Below, in pieces: positions 24,082-32,521 of a stretch of 64,000 nucleotides of DNA; position 1 is the first letter of the stretch, and each line of letters opens with the position of its first letter. Both the position numbers and the translations under genes were made by a program. The notes under the pieces are model-generated. The model was not told where the DNA came from. It saw only the letters and a program-made list of their open reading frames with translations, and ran no database searches. The DNA is taken from positions 930,001 through 994,000 of the forward strand of contig NZ_FWXV01000003.1 of the NCBI RefSeq assembly GCF_900176515.1, written 5' to 3'. The DNA is from Kibdelosporangium aridum (GTDB lineage: Bacteria > Actinomycetota > Actinomycetes > Mycobacteriales > Pseudonocardiaceae).

Positions 24082-26892
24082 GTGGCATCGAACTGGGAGC
24101 AGTCCCTCAGCTCTCTGCTCGGCTCGGCACCTGAGCCGGGCGGGGCTCCGTTGGGCGTCGAGTTGACGCTGGCGACGGAGCCGCTGGTGTCACGCGCCTG
24201 CGGACCAGCGCCAACGGTGTTCGCGAAGGTCGTACGGCAAGGGCGAAGCGGCTGGGTGAGCGGCAACGTTTCGTGGGGCAGGCTGACCCCGTTCGAGGGC
24301 TACAACGACGCGCATGTCCGGCTGCTGCGGCAGATGTACGCGGTCTACAAAGCGCAGGACATGTACCCGCGCGACGAGAAGGTCATCGACCTGTCCCGGT
24401 TCGAGACCCGGCACTTGTGGCCCATGCTCGACGAAGCGCAGCAGATCGGCGTCGAGTTGATGAACGCCGACTACGGCTCCGGCGACCTGTTTCTCGACGC
24501 GACGGATGGGGACGAGCTCGTCATCAGGCCTGTTGTCCGGGTCGACGGCCAGGAAGACGTTGTCCCCGTGCGGTTTCTCGGCGATGGGCATGGGCTGGTC
24601 TACGTCAGCCGGGAGGAGCTGGACGAAACAGGCGAAGTCGACGAGTGCCGGATCGGCTTGGCCAAGCTGGCCAGGCCTACGCCGAAGTCCTTGCAGGACA
24701 TGGTTCTCAGTGACCAGCGGCTGCGGATCCCGGCAGCGGAGAAGTCGCGGTTCGTCGACCGCTACTACCCGCGGCTTCGGCACACCGCCCAGTTCGTCTC
24801 GGCCGACGGGTCGTTCACGCCGCCGTCGATCTCCGGGCCGACGCTGCGGCTCAACGCGTCCTATCGGGACGATCACCAGCTGGACCTTGATTGGGAGTGG
24901 CTCTACCGGGTCGGGAACTCGGAACTGCGCGCACCCCTCGACGCGGAGCCGGAGGCGTACCGCGATCTCGACCAGGAGCAGCAGATCCTGGCCAGCCTGA
25001 CGGTCGAACCGCAGGGCCGCACGCTGTGGGACGTCAACACCATGCGGTTCACCACCGAGGTGCTGCCGCAGATCGAGGAGCTGCCCGGGGTCGAGGTGGA
25101 GGTGTTCGGCGTCCAGCCGGACTACCGCGAGGCGGGTGCGGTCCGCATCGGGTTGTCCACCGAGGAGATCCCCGGCAAGACCGACTGGTTCGACCTGACG
25201 GTGACCATCACCGTCGACGGCCGCACAGTGCCGTTCATGGACGTGTTCCTCGCGCTGACCCGCGACGAGCAGTACCTGCTGATGCCGGATGGCGCGTACT
25301 TCTCGTTGCAGAAGCCGGAACTGCGCACCTTGCACAAGCTGATCATCGAAGCGCGCGGGTTGCTCGACCAGCCGAGCGATTCACTGCAGATCAGCCGGTT
25401 CCAGGCCGGGTTGTGGGATGAACTGGCCAACCTTGGCGTGGTCGACCATCAGGCGCGGGCGTGGCGCAACCAGGTCCGCGGGCTTCTCGACGAGGTGCCG
25501 GAGTTCGACGTTCCCGAGTCGCTGGACGCGCAGTTGCGGCCGTATCAGCTGGACGGGTTCCGCTGGCTGACGTTCCTGTGGGAGAACCACCTCGGCGGCG
25601 TCCTGGCCGATGACATGGGCCTGGGCAAGACTCTGCAGACGTTGGCCCTGATCTGTCACGCTGCCGCAGACGTGCCGTTCCTTGTGGTCGCGCCGACGAG
25701 CGTGGTGTCAACGTGGGAAGCCGAGGCCACCCGGTTCGCCCCGGGCCTCCGCGTTGTCTCCATATCGGACACCTTGCGCCATAAGGACTTGGGTGCACTG
25801 ATCGAGGGCGCCGATGTGGTCGTGACGTCGTATACGTTGATGCGCCTCGACGTCGAGCATTACGCGAAGCTGCGGTGGGCGGGCGTGATTTTCGACGAGG
25901 CACAAGTGGTCAAGAACCACCAGTCCAAAGTGCACCAGTGCGCCCGCAAGCTGCCCGCGCCGTTCAAACTGGCGATCACCGGCACGCCGATGGAGAACAA
26001 CCTGATGGAGCTGTGGTCGCTGCTGTCGATCACCGCGCCTGGGCTGTTCCCCAGCCCGGTCAAGTTCCAGCAGTACTATGCCCGCCGGATCGAGCGGACC
26101 GGTGACCCGGACCTGCTGGCACAACTGCGGCGCCGCGTCCGGCCGTTGATCAAACGCAGGACCAAGGACCAGGTCGCCACCGATCTGCCCGCCAAGCAGG
26201 AGCAGATCCTCGAAGTCGAGCTGCATCCCAAGCACCGCAAGGTCTACCAGACGCATCTGCAACGGGAACGTCTGCGGATCTTGGGCATGGTCAAGGACAT
26301 GAACGCCAACCGGTTCACCATCTTCCGGTCGCTGACCATGCTCCGGCAGCTGAGCCTGCACCCGGCACTGGTCGACGAGAAACACCAGGACCTGCCGTGC
26401 GCCAAGGTCGACGCCCTGCTCGACCAACTGCATGAGGTCGTCGAGGGTGGCCACCGCGCGCTGGTGTTCAGCCAGTTCACCAGTTTCCTCGACATCGTGC
26501 GCAGCAAGCTGGACGTCCCGTACTGCTACCTCGACGGCACCACCCGCAACCGCGGCAAAGTCGTGCAGCAGTTCAAGGACGGCACCGCGCCCGTGTTCCT
26601 GATCAGCCTCAAAGCAGGCGGCTTCGGCCTCAACCTGACCGAGGCCGACTACTGCTTCCTGCTCGACCCGTGGTGGAACCCGGCAACCGAGGCGCAGGCG
26701 GTCGACCGCACCCACCGGATCGGCCAGTCCCGCAACGTCATCGTCTACCGCCTGATCGCCAAGGACACCATCGAGGAGAAAGTCATGGCGCTCAAGGCCA
26801 AGAAGGCCGAACTGATCGCCAGTGTCCTCGACGAAGGCGACATGTTCGGCTCAAGCCTGGACGCCGATGACATCCGCGCCCTGATCTCCTGA
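24082..26892 (+). CDS. SNF2/RapA-family DEAD-like helicase
   Basis: 936 aa. N-terminal about 450 residues of unknown fold, then SNF2 ATPase (motif I ADDMGLGKT near residue 516, motif II DEAQ near 605, TGTPMENN) and helicase C domain (SLKAGGFGLNLTEAD, TEAQAVDRTHRIGQ near 878). It remodels or translocates on DNA/protein complexes using ATP. GTG 24082 is chosen instead of GTG 24076 because it is 6 nt after the -10 of a PafBC-type promoter and no ribosome-binding site exists. The promoter suggests induction by DNA damage and a role in repair. Likely single gene; the VOC gene follows 14 nt later and may be co-transcribed. Confidence 0.93.
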   Translation: MASNWEQSLSSLLGSAPEPGGAPLGVELTLATEPLVSRACGPAPTVFAKVVRQGRSGWVSGNVSWGRLTPFEGYNDAHVRLLRQMYAVYKAQDMYPRDEKVIDLSRFETRHLWPMLDEAQQIGVELMNADYGSGDLFLDATDGDELVIRPVVRVDGQEDVVPVRFLGDGHGLVYVSREELDETGEVDECRIGLAKLARPTPKSLQDMVLSDQRLRIPAAEKSRFVDRYYPRLRHTAQFVSADGSFTPPSISGPTLRLNASYRDDHQLDLDWEWLYRVGNSELRAPLDAEPEAYRDLDQEQQILASLTVEPQGRTLWDVNTMRFTTEVLPQIEELPGVEVEVFGVQPDYREAGAVRIGLSTEEIPGKTDWFDLTVTITVDGRTVPFMDVFLALTRDEQYLLMPDGAYFSLQKPELRTLHKLIIEARGLLDQPSDSLQISRFQAGLWDELANLGVVDHQARAWRNQVRGLLDEVPEFDVPESLDAQLRPYQLDGFRWLTFLWENHLGGVLADDMGLGKTLQTLALICHAAADVPFLVVAPTSVVSTWEAEATRFAPGLRVVSISDTLRHKDLGALIEGADVVVTSYTLMRLDVEHYAKLRWAGVIFDEAQVVKNHQSKVHQCARKLPAPFKLAITGTPMENNLMELWSLLSITAPGLFPSPVKFQQYYARRIERTGDPDLLAQLRRRVRPLIKRRTKDQVATDLPAKQEQILEVELHPKHRKVYQTHLQRERLRILGMVKDMNANRFTIFRSLTMLRQLSLHPALVDEKHQDLPCAKVDALLDQLHEVVEGGHRALVFSQFTSFLDIVRSKLDVPYCYLDGTTRNRGKVVQQFKDGTAPVFLISLKAGGFGLNLTEADYCFLLDPWWNPATEAQAVDRTHRIGQSRNVIVYRLIAKDTIEEKVMALKAKKAELIASVLDEGDMFGSSLDADDIRALIS

Positions 26893-26906
26893 AAGGTGAC
26901 TGAGAG

Positions 26907-27296
26907 ATGCCCCACCTCGGCCTGACGGCCATCGTCGTGCGGGACTACGACGAGGCGATCGCCTTCTACGTGGACTCGCTCGGCTTCGAACTCCGCGAAG
27001 ACACACGGCTGGACGAACGCAAGCGATGGGTTGTCGTGGCTCCGCCCGGGTCGACGGAATCCGCCATCCTGTTGGCCAAGGCTGCATCTGACGAGCAAGC
27101 GGCCCGTGTCGGCGACCAGACAGGCGGGCGCGTCGGGTTCTTCCTGAACACCGACGACTTCGCCCGCGACCACGCCCGAATGGTGCAAGCCGGCGTCACA
27201 TTCATCAGGGAACCACGACACGAGCCATACGGCACAGTCGCTGTTTTCGTTGACCTGTATGGCAATCGCTGGGACCTCATCCAGCCTCGACACTGA
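26907..27296 (+). CDS. VOC-superfamily (glyoxalase-like) protein
   Basis: 129 aa, one vicinal-oxygen-chelate unit pair: strand GLTAIVVRDYDEAIAFYVDSLGFELREDT and a C-terminal GTVAVFVDLYGNRWDLIQ with the usual terminal acidic residue position. A metal-dependent lyase, dioxygenase or resistance protein; substrate not deducible. ATG with AAAGGTGA upstream. It lies 14 nt after the SNF2 gene and 15 nt before the ProC-like gene, all on the same strand. Confidence 0.9.
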   Translation: MPHLGLTAIVVRDYDEAIAFYVDSLGFELREDTRLDERKRWVVVAPPGSTESAILLAKAASDEQAARVGDQTGGRVGFFLNTDDFARDHARMVQAGVTFIREPRHEPYGTVAVFVDLYGNRWDLIQPRH

Positions 27297-27311
27297 CAGG
27301 ATCACGCAGAA

Positions 27312-28076
27312 ATGCACGCCGCTTATGGTTTCGTGGGAGCAGGTGCGATCACGGCCGCGATCGTGGAAGGTCTCAGCACGGCCGAACCTCCCGCAGTATT
27401 CCTGTCACCACGCAGTCGAAGCGTGAGCCAGGAACTGGCAAGCCGGTTCCCTCATGTGCAGGTGTGCGGCAGCAATCAGGAAGTGCTCGACAGCACGACG
27501 TCGATCGTGCTGGCAGTGCGTCCGCAGATCGCGCGCGATGTCCTGGCAGAGTTGACGTTCCGGCCAGAGCACGTCGTGATCAGCGCGGTGGCCGGCGTGA
27601 AACTGGCGCACCTGGCCGAATGGACCGCACCAGCACGACAGTTCGCCCGAGTCATACCCCTGCCATCGGCCGCAGGCGGTGACAGCCTGACGGTGATGTA
27701 CCCCGACAACGCCGTCGCACGAGACCTGTTCAGGCGCGTCGGCGGTCTTGTCGTACCGGACAACGAGACGAACCTGGAAGTGTTCAGCGCGTCGACGGCC
27801 ACATTCGCCGCACATCTCGACTACCTCGCCACAATCACACGCTGGCTCGCCGACCACGGCGTAAATGAAGGCGACGCGACCACGTACATCAGGCACGTCT
27901 TCGGCCAGCTAGGTCAGTCCTTGCTCCACCGCAACGTCTCGTTCGCCACGCTGACCGACGAACACATGACTCCAGGCGGCATCAACGAGCAAGTCCTGAC
28001 CGCCCTCCGGCGCGACGGCGTGCCAGATCTAGTTCGGCATGCCCTCGACCAAGTACTCACGCGCCTGCGCTCGTAA
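27312..28076 (+). CDS. pyrroline-5-carboxylate reductase-like protein
   Basis: 254 aa. N-terminal NADP-binding fold (YGFVGAGAITAAIVEGL), SAVAGVKLAHL and a C-terminal dimerisation domain with MTPGGINEQVLTALR, matching the ProC MTSPGGTT region only in part. True ProC makes proline from pyrroline-5-carboxylate. This copy is shorter and has a changed C-terminal substrate loop, so another imino acid substrate is possible. Downstream of the VOC gene in a probable operon. Confidence 0.85.
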   Translation: MHAAYGFVGAGAITAAIVEGLSTAEPPAVFLSPRSRSVSQELASRFPHVQVCGSNQEVLDSTTSIVLAVRPQIARDVLAELTFRPEHVVISAVAGVKLAHLAEWTAPARQFARVIPLPSAAGGDSLTVMYPDNAVARDLFRRVGGLVVPDNETNLEVFSASTATFAAHLDYLATITRWLADHGVNEGDATTYIRHVFGQLGQSLLHRNVSFATLTDEHMTPGGINEQVLTALRRDGVPDLVRHALDQVLTRLRS

Positions 28077-28081
28077 CAGCG

Positions 28082-28294
28082 GTGTTGGGGCTGATCCGAT
28101 ATTCCCATTGGATCTGGGCAGCTGCCATAGCCACAGCCATCGTCGCGATCACCGTGAACCTACGGATGAGGCGCATTGAGAGCCGCGGTCCCGCGACCTT
28201 GCTGGGCATCGCGACCTTGCTGGGCATCGCGACCTTGGCGTGCGTTGTCGGCGCCGGTCTGCTCGCAGGCTTGGCGATCCGAATCGCTCACTAG
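28082..28294 (+). CDS. small membrane protein, 70 aa
   Basis: Two hydrophobic segments (about residues 7-27 and 40-67) separated by a basic loop (RMRRIESR). Within the second, an exact 18-nt tandem duplication encodes LLGIAT twice, a sign of recent slippage. GTG start 5 nt after the ProC-like stop, no strong ribosome-binding site. It could be a real small inner-membrane protein co-transcribed with the upstream genes. Function unknown. Confidence 0.5.
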   Translation: MLGLIRYSHWIWAAAIATAIVAITVNLRMRRIESRGPATLLGIATLLGIATLACVVGAGLLAGLAIRIAH

Positions 28295-28309
28295 TCCTTG
28301 AGAACGACC

Positions 28310-28341
28310 GACCTGGCCGGGGCGGGTTCCCCGGCCAGGTC
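28310..28341. terminator. 13-bp hairpin between convergent genes
   Basis: Perfect arms 28310-28322 and 28329-28341 with a 6-nt loop, between the small membrane protein gene and the convergent ABC exporter. GC-rich and without a U-run; a likely bidirectional terminator. Confidence 0.85.
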
Positions 28342-28351
28342 CGCTGTGTCG

Positions 28352-30232
28352 TTATTGGGCGTCGGCTGTTGCTGGGGTGCGGTCGTCGAATTGGGTGCGG
28401 TAGAGCTCGGCGTAGCGGCCGCCGACGGCGAGGAGTTCTTCGTGGGTGCCGCGTTCGATGATGCGGCCTGCTTCTACGACGAGGATGAGGTCGGCCGCGC
28501 GGACCGTGGACAGTCGGTGGGCGATGACCAACGCCGTCCGGCCTGCGAGGGCTTCCACGAGTGCTTCCTGGACTGCTGCTTCCGATGACGAGTCCAGGTG
28601 GGCGGTGGCTTCGTCGAGGATCACCACGCGGGGTTTGGCCAGTAGCAGGCGGGCGATGGTGAGGCGTTGACGTTCGCCGCCGGACAGCCGGTAGCCGCGT
28701 TCGCCGACGACAGTGTCGAGTTGGTCAGGCAATGAGCGGACCAGGTCAGCGAGGCGGGCACGCGTCAGCGCGTCCCAGAGTTCTTCGTCTGTCGCCGATG
28801 GGCGGGCGAGGCGGAGGTTCTCGCCGATGGTTTCGTGGAACAGGTGGCCATCCTGGGTGACCAGTCCCATCGCGTCACGGATCGAGGCGAACGAGAGGTC
28901 TTTGACGTCCACTCCGGACAGTCGGACGGTGCCGGAATCCGCGTCGTAGAGCCGTGGTGCGAGGGAGGCGATGGTCGATTTCCCCGCGCCGGATGAACCG
29001 ACAAGGGCAACGAGCTGACCTGGCTCCGCGCGGAAGGAAATCTCATGCAGGACTTGGTCACCGCCTCTGGTGTCCAGCACCGCGACGTCCTCAAGGGACG
29101 CCAGCGACACCTTGTCCGCTGCCGGGTACGCGAAGTTGACCTTGTCGAACTCGACCGAGACCGGGCCGTCCGGAACGGTCTTCGGGTTCGGCTTCTCCTT
29201 GATCAACGGCGACAGGTCGAGGACCTCGAAGACCCGCTCGAAGCTGACAAGTGCGGTCATCACGTCCGCGCGCGCATTGGCAAGACCGGTCAACGGTTGG
29301 TAGAGGCGAGTCAGCAGCAGCGCCATCGTGACGACTGTGCCTGTGTCCAATTGTCCTTCCAGGGAAAGGTAACCGCCGAGACCGTAGACCAGCGCCAGCG
29401 CCAGCGCGGACACCAGCGACAGGGCCGTCATGAACAGCCATTGGTTCACCGCGGCCCGTACTCCGATGTCCCGCACGCGGCGCGCTCGCCTGCCGAACTC
29501 CGCCGACTCGTCCTGCGGGCGACCGAAGAGCTTGATGAGAGTCGCACCCGGCGCGGAGAAGCGCTCGGTCATCTGTGTGGTCATTGCCGCGTTGTGTCCA
29601 GCGGCCTCGCGTTCCAGACCGGCCAGCCTGCGCCCCATCTTGCGCGCCGGCAGGTAGAAGACCGGCAGCAGGATCAGGGCGAGCAACGTGATCTGCCACG
29701 ACAGCACGATCATCACGCCCAACGTCAGAACCAGCGCGATGATGTTGTTGGTGATCATGGACAGCGTCATCGTGAACGCCCGCTGCGCCGCGATCACGTC
29801 GTTGTTCAGCCTGCTCACCAACGCACCTGTGCGCGTTCTGGTGAAGAAGGCGACCGGCATGCGCTGAACATGATCGAACACGGCCTGCCGTAACCGCAGG
29901 ATCAGCTCCTCGCCAACGCTCGCCGACCGCCAACGTTCGACGATCCCGATGACCGCGTCGACCACCGCGATCGCGGCGATGAGCAACGCGAGGCCGACGA
30001 CGATGCTGGAGTCCTCCCGGTTGGTGATCGCGTTCAGGACACGGCCCGCGATCACCGGCGTCGCCACCGCCAACACCGCGGAGATAGCACTGAGCAGCAA
30101 CAACGCCAGCACAGCGCCGCGCAGCGGCCGAGCGAACCGGATGATCCGGCGGATGGTCTCCCGGCTGACGCGTTGGCCTCCTTCCTGCATGGCGCTTTCC
30201 ATCGCCATCCAGGACGAGAAGTTCATGTCCAC
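28352..30232 (-). CDS. ABC exporter, fused permease-ATPase
   Basis: 626 aa half-transporter that should act as a dimer. Six membrane helices in residues about 45-330 (ABC type 1 transmembrane region), then the nucleotide-binding domain: Walker A LVGSSGAGKSTIA near residue 415, signature LSGGERQRL, Walker B VVILDEATAHLD, H-loop IAHRLSTVR. The substrate is unknown; multidrug or lipid export is usual for this type. GTG 30232 is chosen because GGGGAG lies 7 nt upstream; the frame extends further without support. Confidence 0.92.
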   Translation of the reverse strand: MDMNFSSWMAMESAMQEGGQRVSRETIRRIIRFARPLRGAVLALLLLSAISAVLAVATPVIAGRVLNAITNREDSSIVVGLALLIAAIAVVDAVIGIVERWRSASVGEELILRLRQAVFDHVQRMPVAFFTRTRTGALVSRLNNDVIAAQRAFTMTLSMITNNIIALVLTLGVMIVLSWQITLLALILLPVFYLPARKMGRRLAGLEREAAGHNAAMTTQMTERFSAPGATLIKLFGRPQDESAEFGRRARRVRDIGVRAAVNQWLFMTALSLVSALALALVYGLGGYLSLEGQLDTGTVVTMALLLTRLYQPLTGLANARADVMTALVSFERVFEVLDLSPLIKEKPNPKTVPDGPVSVEFDKVNFAYPAADKVSLASLEDVAVLDTRGGDQVLHEISFRAEPGQLVALVGSSGAGKSTIASLAPRLYDADSGTVRLSGVDVKDLSFASIRDAMGLVTQDGHLFHETIGENLRLARPSATDEELWDALTRARLADLVRSLPDQLDTVVGERGYRLSGGERQRLTIARLLLAKPRVVILDEATAHLDSSSEAAVQEALVEALAGRTALVIAHRLSTVRAADLILVVEAGRIIERGTHEELLAVGGRYAELYRTQFDDRTPATADAQ

Positions 30233-30372
30233 GGTGTGTCTCCCCAGGCGGTTCGGACGAGTGCCCCTAGTCTGCGACCTCAAGCAAAGTTGAGGTCAAC
30301 CCTTGGAGCACGATGACGTTAGCGCGAGGGTCCGACAATTTCAGACTTTTTCCTGGTCGGGAGGTGCAGCGG

Positions 30373-30453
30373 CCGAAGTTGTCGTACCTCCGCGGTAGCC
30401 CTGAAATCAGGGGGTCCCCCTGGGGAATTCGTGGTGCGGTGGGGGCTGCCCTG
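30373..30453. repeat. dispersed element copy B (PafBC-like core plus palindrome)
   Basis: 81-nt relative of 23951-24032. It contains TTGTCGTAC, 8 nt, TAGCCC (30379-30401), then the perfect palindrome CAGGGGG-T-CCCCCTG. In copy A the stem bases differ but still largely pair, suggesting the inverted repeat is conserved for function. It lies in a 383-nt gap between the ABC exporter and the methyltransferase gene (30233-30615), which holds no other supported gene. Confidence 0.65.
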
Positions 30454-30543
30454 CGGGACTTGAGGCGTCCGAGGGTGCTCAGCCGGGGTTGGAGGTACTC
30501 AGCGGGTGAGAGCTCCTCGTGCCACGGTCGCTGGCTCCCCGTT

Positions 30544-30572
30544 TCGACAGTCGGGCGGCGAAAAGATAGGCT
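30544..30572 (+). promoter_or_regulatory. candidate promoter of the methyltransferase gene
   Basis: TCGACA (30544-30549), 17-nt spacer, TAGGCT (30567-30572). It would start transcription about 36 nt before the ATG at 30616, leaving a short leader with an AGGAG ribosome-binding site. Confidence 0.45.
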
Positions 30573-30615
30573 GCCTCGCCCGCCCCTGGCCCCGATTCGC
30601 ACTGCGCAGGAGACG

Positions 30616-31641
30616 ATGACCCGCTACGCACTTCTTGTCCTTCCTGCGATGAACCGGGTCTATGCCGAATCGGCGATCGGGCTGACCATCGCTGAGCTGG
30701 GCGTGTTCAACCAGGCAGTCCTTGGCGGCAAGGTCGGCGACATCGCCGAGACCCGGATCGGCGGGATTCCCTACATCGCGTTCGAGGCTGATGAGTTGAG
30801 CGACAAGGACGCCGACTTCCTTGCCAACATGTCGAACATCTACGCGTTGTTCCGGCAGGAGGGTCGTTTGCTCGAACCTGTCGAACTCAACAAGCTCGAC
30901 AAGTTCGACGACGACCTGATCACCATTCAGAAGTACCAGGGCAAGACCAACGAGCACTTCACCAAGCTGCTCCTGAACGTCACCCTGTTGGCTTGCGAGC
31001 AGGCCGGCGAGATGCTCGACCGCCGGTTCAAGGTGATCGATCCCTTGTGCGGCCGGGGAACCACGCTCAACCAGGCGTTGATGTACGGGTACGACGCCGC
31101 CGGGCTCGACATCGACCAGAAGGACTTCGAGGCCTACTCGACGTTCATCCAGACCTGGCTGAAGCGCAAACGCCTCAAGCACGAAGCCGAGGTCACGCGG
31201 ATTCGCCGGGAACACAAGAACATCGGCCGCAAGCTGCACGCTTCCATCGGCGTCACAAAGGAAAGCTACAAAGCGGGCGAGGCGCTGGAACTCACGTACA
31301 TCAACGGTGACACGGCGAAAGCGGCCGAGTTCTACCGGGCTGGCACGTTCGATCTCGTTGTCGCGGACGCACCCTACGGCGTCCAGCACGGCAGCCGGAC
31401 CCAGCAGCAAGGTCTGCACCGCAGTCCGCTCGAGCTCGTCAAGGCGGCTTCGCCCGGGTGGGCGAAACTGCTCAAACCCGGTGGGGCACTGGGTATTTCG
31501 TGGAACACCAACGTCGCCAAGCGCGAAGACGTCGCCGAGGTCCTCGCGGACGCGGGCCTCGAACCCGTGGCAGCCGGGGACTTCAAGCACCGGGTCGACC
31601 AGGCCATCGTCCGGGACATCGTGGTGGCCCGCAAAATGTAA
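30616..31641 (+). CDS. TRM11-like SAM-dependent methyltransferase
   Basis: 341 aa. N-terminal half resembles a substrate-binding THUMP-like part. SAM motif I is VIDPLCGRGTTLNQA (about residue 140), an acidic AGLDIDQKDFEAY follows, and the catalytic motif is ADAPYGVQHG (about residue 250), a D-P-P-Y-like variant seen in TRM11/N2-guanine tRNA methyltransferases. Substrate is probably tRNA or rRNA guanosine, but an adenine target cannot be excluded. ATG 30616 with AGGAG upstream; the longer open frame upstream is not protein-like. Confidence 0.85.
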   Translation: MTRYALLVLPAMNRVYAESAIGLTIAELGVFNQAVLGGKVGDIAETRIGGIPYIAFEADELSDKDADFLANMSNIYALFRQEGRLLEPVELNKLDKFDDDLITIQKYQGKTNEHFTKLLLNVTLLACEQAGEMLDRRFKVIDPLCGRGTTLNQALMYGYDAAGLDIDQKDFEAYSTFIQTWLKRKRLKHEAEVTRIRREHKNIGRKLHASIGVTKESYKAGEALELTYINGDTAKAAEFYRAGTFDLVVADAPYGVQHGSRTQQQGLHRSPLELVKAASPGWAKLLKPGGALGISWNTNVAKREDVAEVLADAGLEPVAAGDFKHRVDQAIVRDIVVARKM

Positions 31642-31666
31642 AGGCAGGGCTGGAAAAGCCCTGCCT
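31642..31666. terminator. 10-bp hairpin between methyltransferase gene and rbfA
   Basis: Arms 31642-31651 and 31657-31666 pair perfectly around GGAAA. It starts right after the methyltransferase TAA and ends 6 nt before the rbfA stop, so it serves both converging units. Confidence 0.85.
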
Positions 31667-31672
31667 GCACTA

Positions 31673-32122
31673 TCAGTCCTCTGTGTCCTGTTCGCGGGGT
31701 GCGCGATACGGATCCGCCTCACCCGCCGGCTTCGCGCCGGTCGCGATCCTGGCGACTTCCTCGTCGGCTTCCTTCACCTTGGCGAGCAGGTCGTCGATCC
31801 GCCGGGCGTCCTCGGGGATCGTGTCGGCCACGAACGTCAGCGTCGGCGTGAACCGGACGCCGGTGCCTTGGCCGACAAGGGAACGGAGCACACCCTTGGC
31901 ACTCTCCAGCGCCGCGGCCGCACCCTTGGTGTCGGGCTCGGCGTTGAGTGAGTCACCGAAGACCGTGTAGTACACGGTCGCGTCCTGCAGGTCACCGGTC
32001 AGCTTGACGTCGGTGATCGTCACCAGCGTCAGCCGCGGGTCCTTGACCTCGTGCTCCAGGGCGGACGCCACGATTTGCTTGATCCGCTTCGCAAGTTTGC
32101 GGGCGCGGGCCGGATCGGCCAC
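31673..32122 (-). CDS. rbfA: 30S ribosome-binding factor A
   Basis: 149 aa. RbfA binds the immature 30S subunit and helps 16S 5'-end maturation, important in the cold. Family features: ARKLAKRIKQIVASALE opening helix, DPRLTLVTITDVKLTGDLQDATVYYTV core with the KH-like kink, FTPTLTFVADT. The acidic C-terminal tail is long. GTG 32122 is chosen for the GGAGGGGAG site just upstream. Last gene of the leftward rimP-to-rbfA cluster. Confidence 0.95.
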   Translation of the reverse strand: MADPARARKLAKRIKQIVASALEHEVKDPRLTLVTITDVKLTGDLQDATVYYTVFGDSLNAEPDTKGAAAALESAKGVLRSLVGQGTGVRFTPTLTFVADTIPEDARRIDDLLAKVKEADEEVARIATGAKPAGEADPYRAPREQDTED

Positions 32123-32151
32123 GGCGCTCCCCTCCTCATCGTCACTAAAAC

Positions 32152-32448
32152 CTAGTCGTCCTCGGGACCGACAAGCCGGTGCCGTGCGGACAGCAGCTGC
32201 AGTTCGGGTCGGCCTGCCACGAGCCGTTCGCATGCGTCGAGCAGCTCACGGACATGGGACGCGTCCGGCGCCACTGCCGCCACCCCGATCAGGGCACGAC
32301 GATGCAGGTCGAGATGACCGGCTTCGGCCACACTCACCTCGAATTTGCGCCGCAGCTCCGCGACAACCGGCTTGACCACCGACCGCTTCTGTTTGAGCGA
32401 ATGGACGTCACCGAGCAGGATGTCCAGCTCGAGTGCTCCGACGTACAA
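32152..32448 (-). CDS. DUF503 family protein (YlxP-like)
   Basis: 98 aa, standard length for DUF503. The conserved SLKQKRSVVKPVVAELRRKFEVSVAE segment and a basic dimer interface are clear. It is almost always encoded between infB and rbfA, as here, and its exact role in ribosome biogenesis is not settled. It is separated from infB by a hairpin and from rbfA by 29 nt. Confidence 0.94.
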   Translation of the reverse strand: MYVGALELDILLGDVHSLKQKRSVVKPVVAELRRKFEVSVAEAGHLDLHRRALIGVAAVAPDASHVRELLDACERLVAGRPELQLLSARHRLVGPEDD

Positions 32449-32479
32449 CGGGCATCACCGTATGAATGATCGAAAGAAC

Positions 32480-32513
32480 CCGTGTGGGGCTCGGTCGCCC
32501 AAGCCCCACACGG
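32480..32513 (-). terminator. hairpin after infB
   Basis: Arms 32480-32491 and 32502-32513 are perfect complements (12 bp) with a 10-nt loop, 9 nt after the infB stop. It may attenuate read-through into the DUF503 and rbfA genes, lowering their level relative to IF-2. Confidence 0.8.
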
Positions 32514-32521
32514 ACTGGCAA

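Noticed and set aside
30431..30520. Possible HNH/13E12-type protein start after repeat copy B
   Set aside because: All three frames stop early or show no HNH/DUF222 features; only the promoter-like part is supported.
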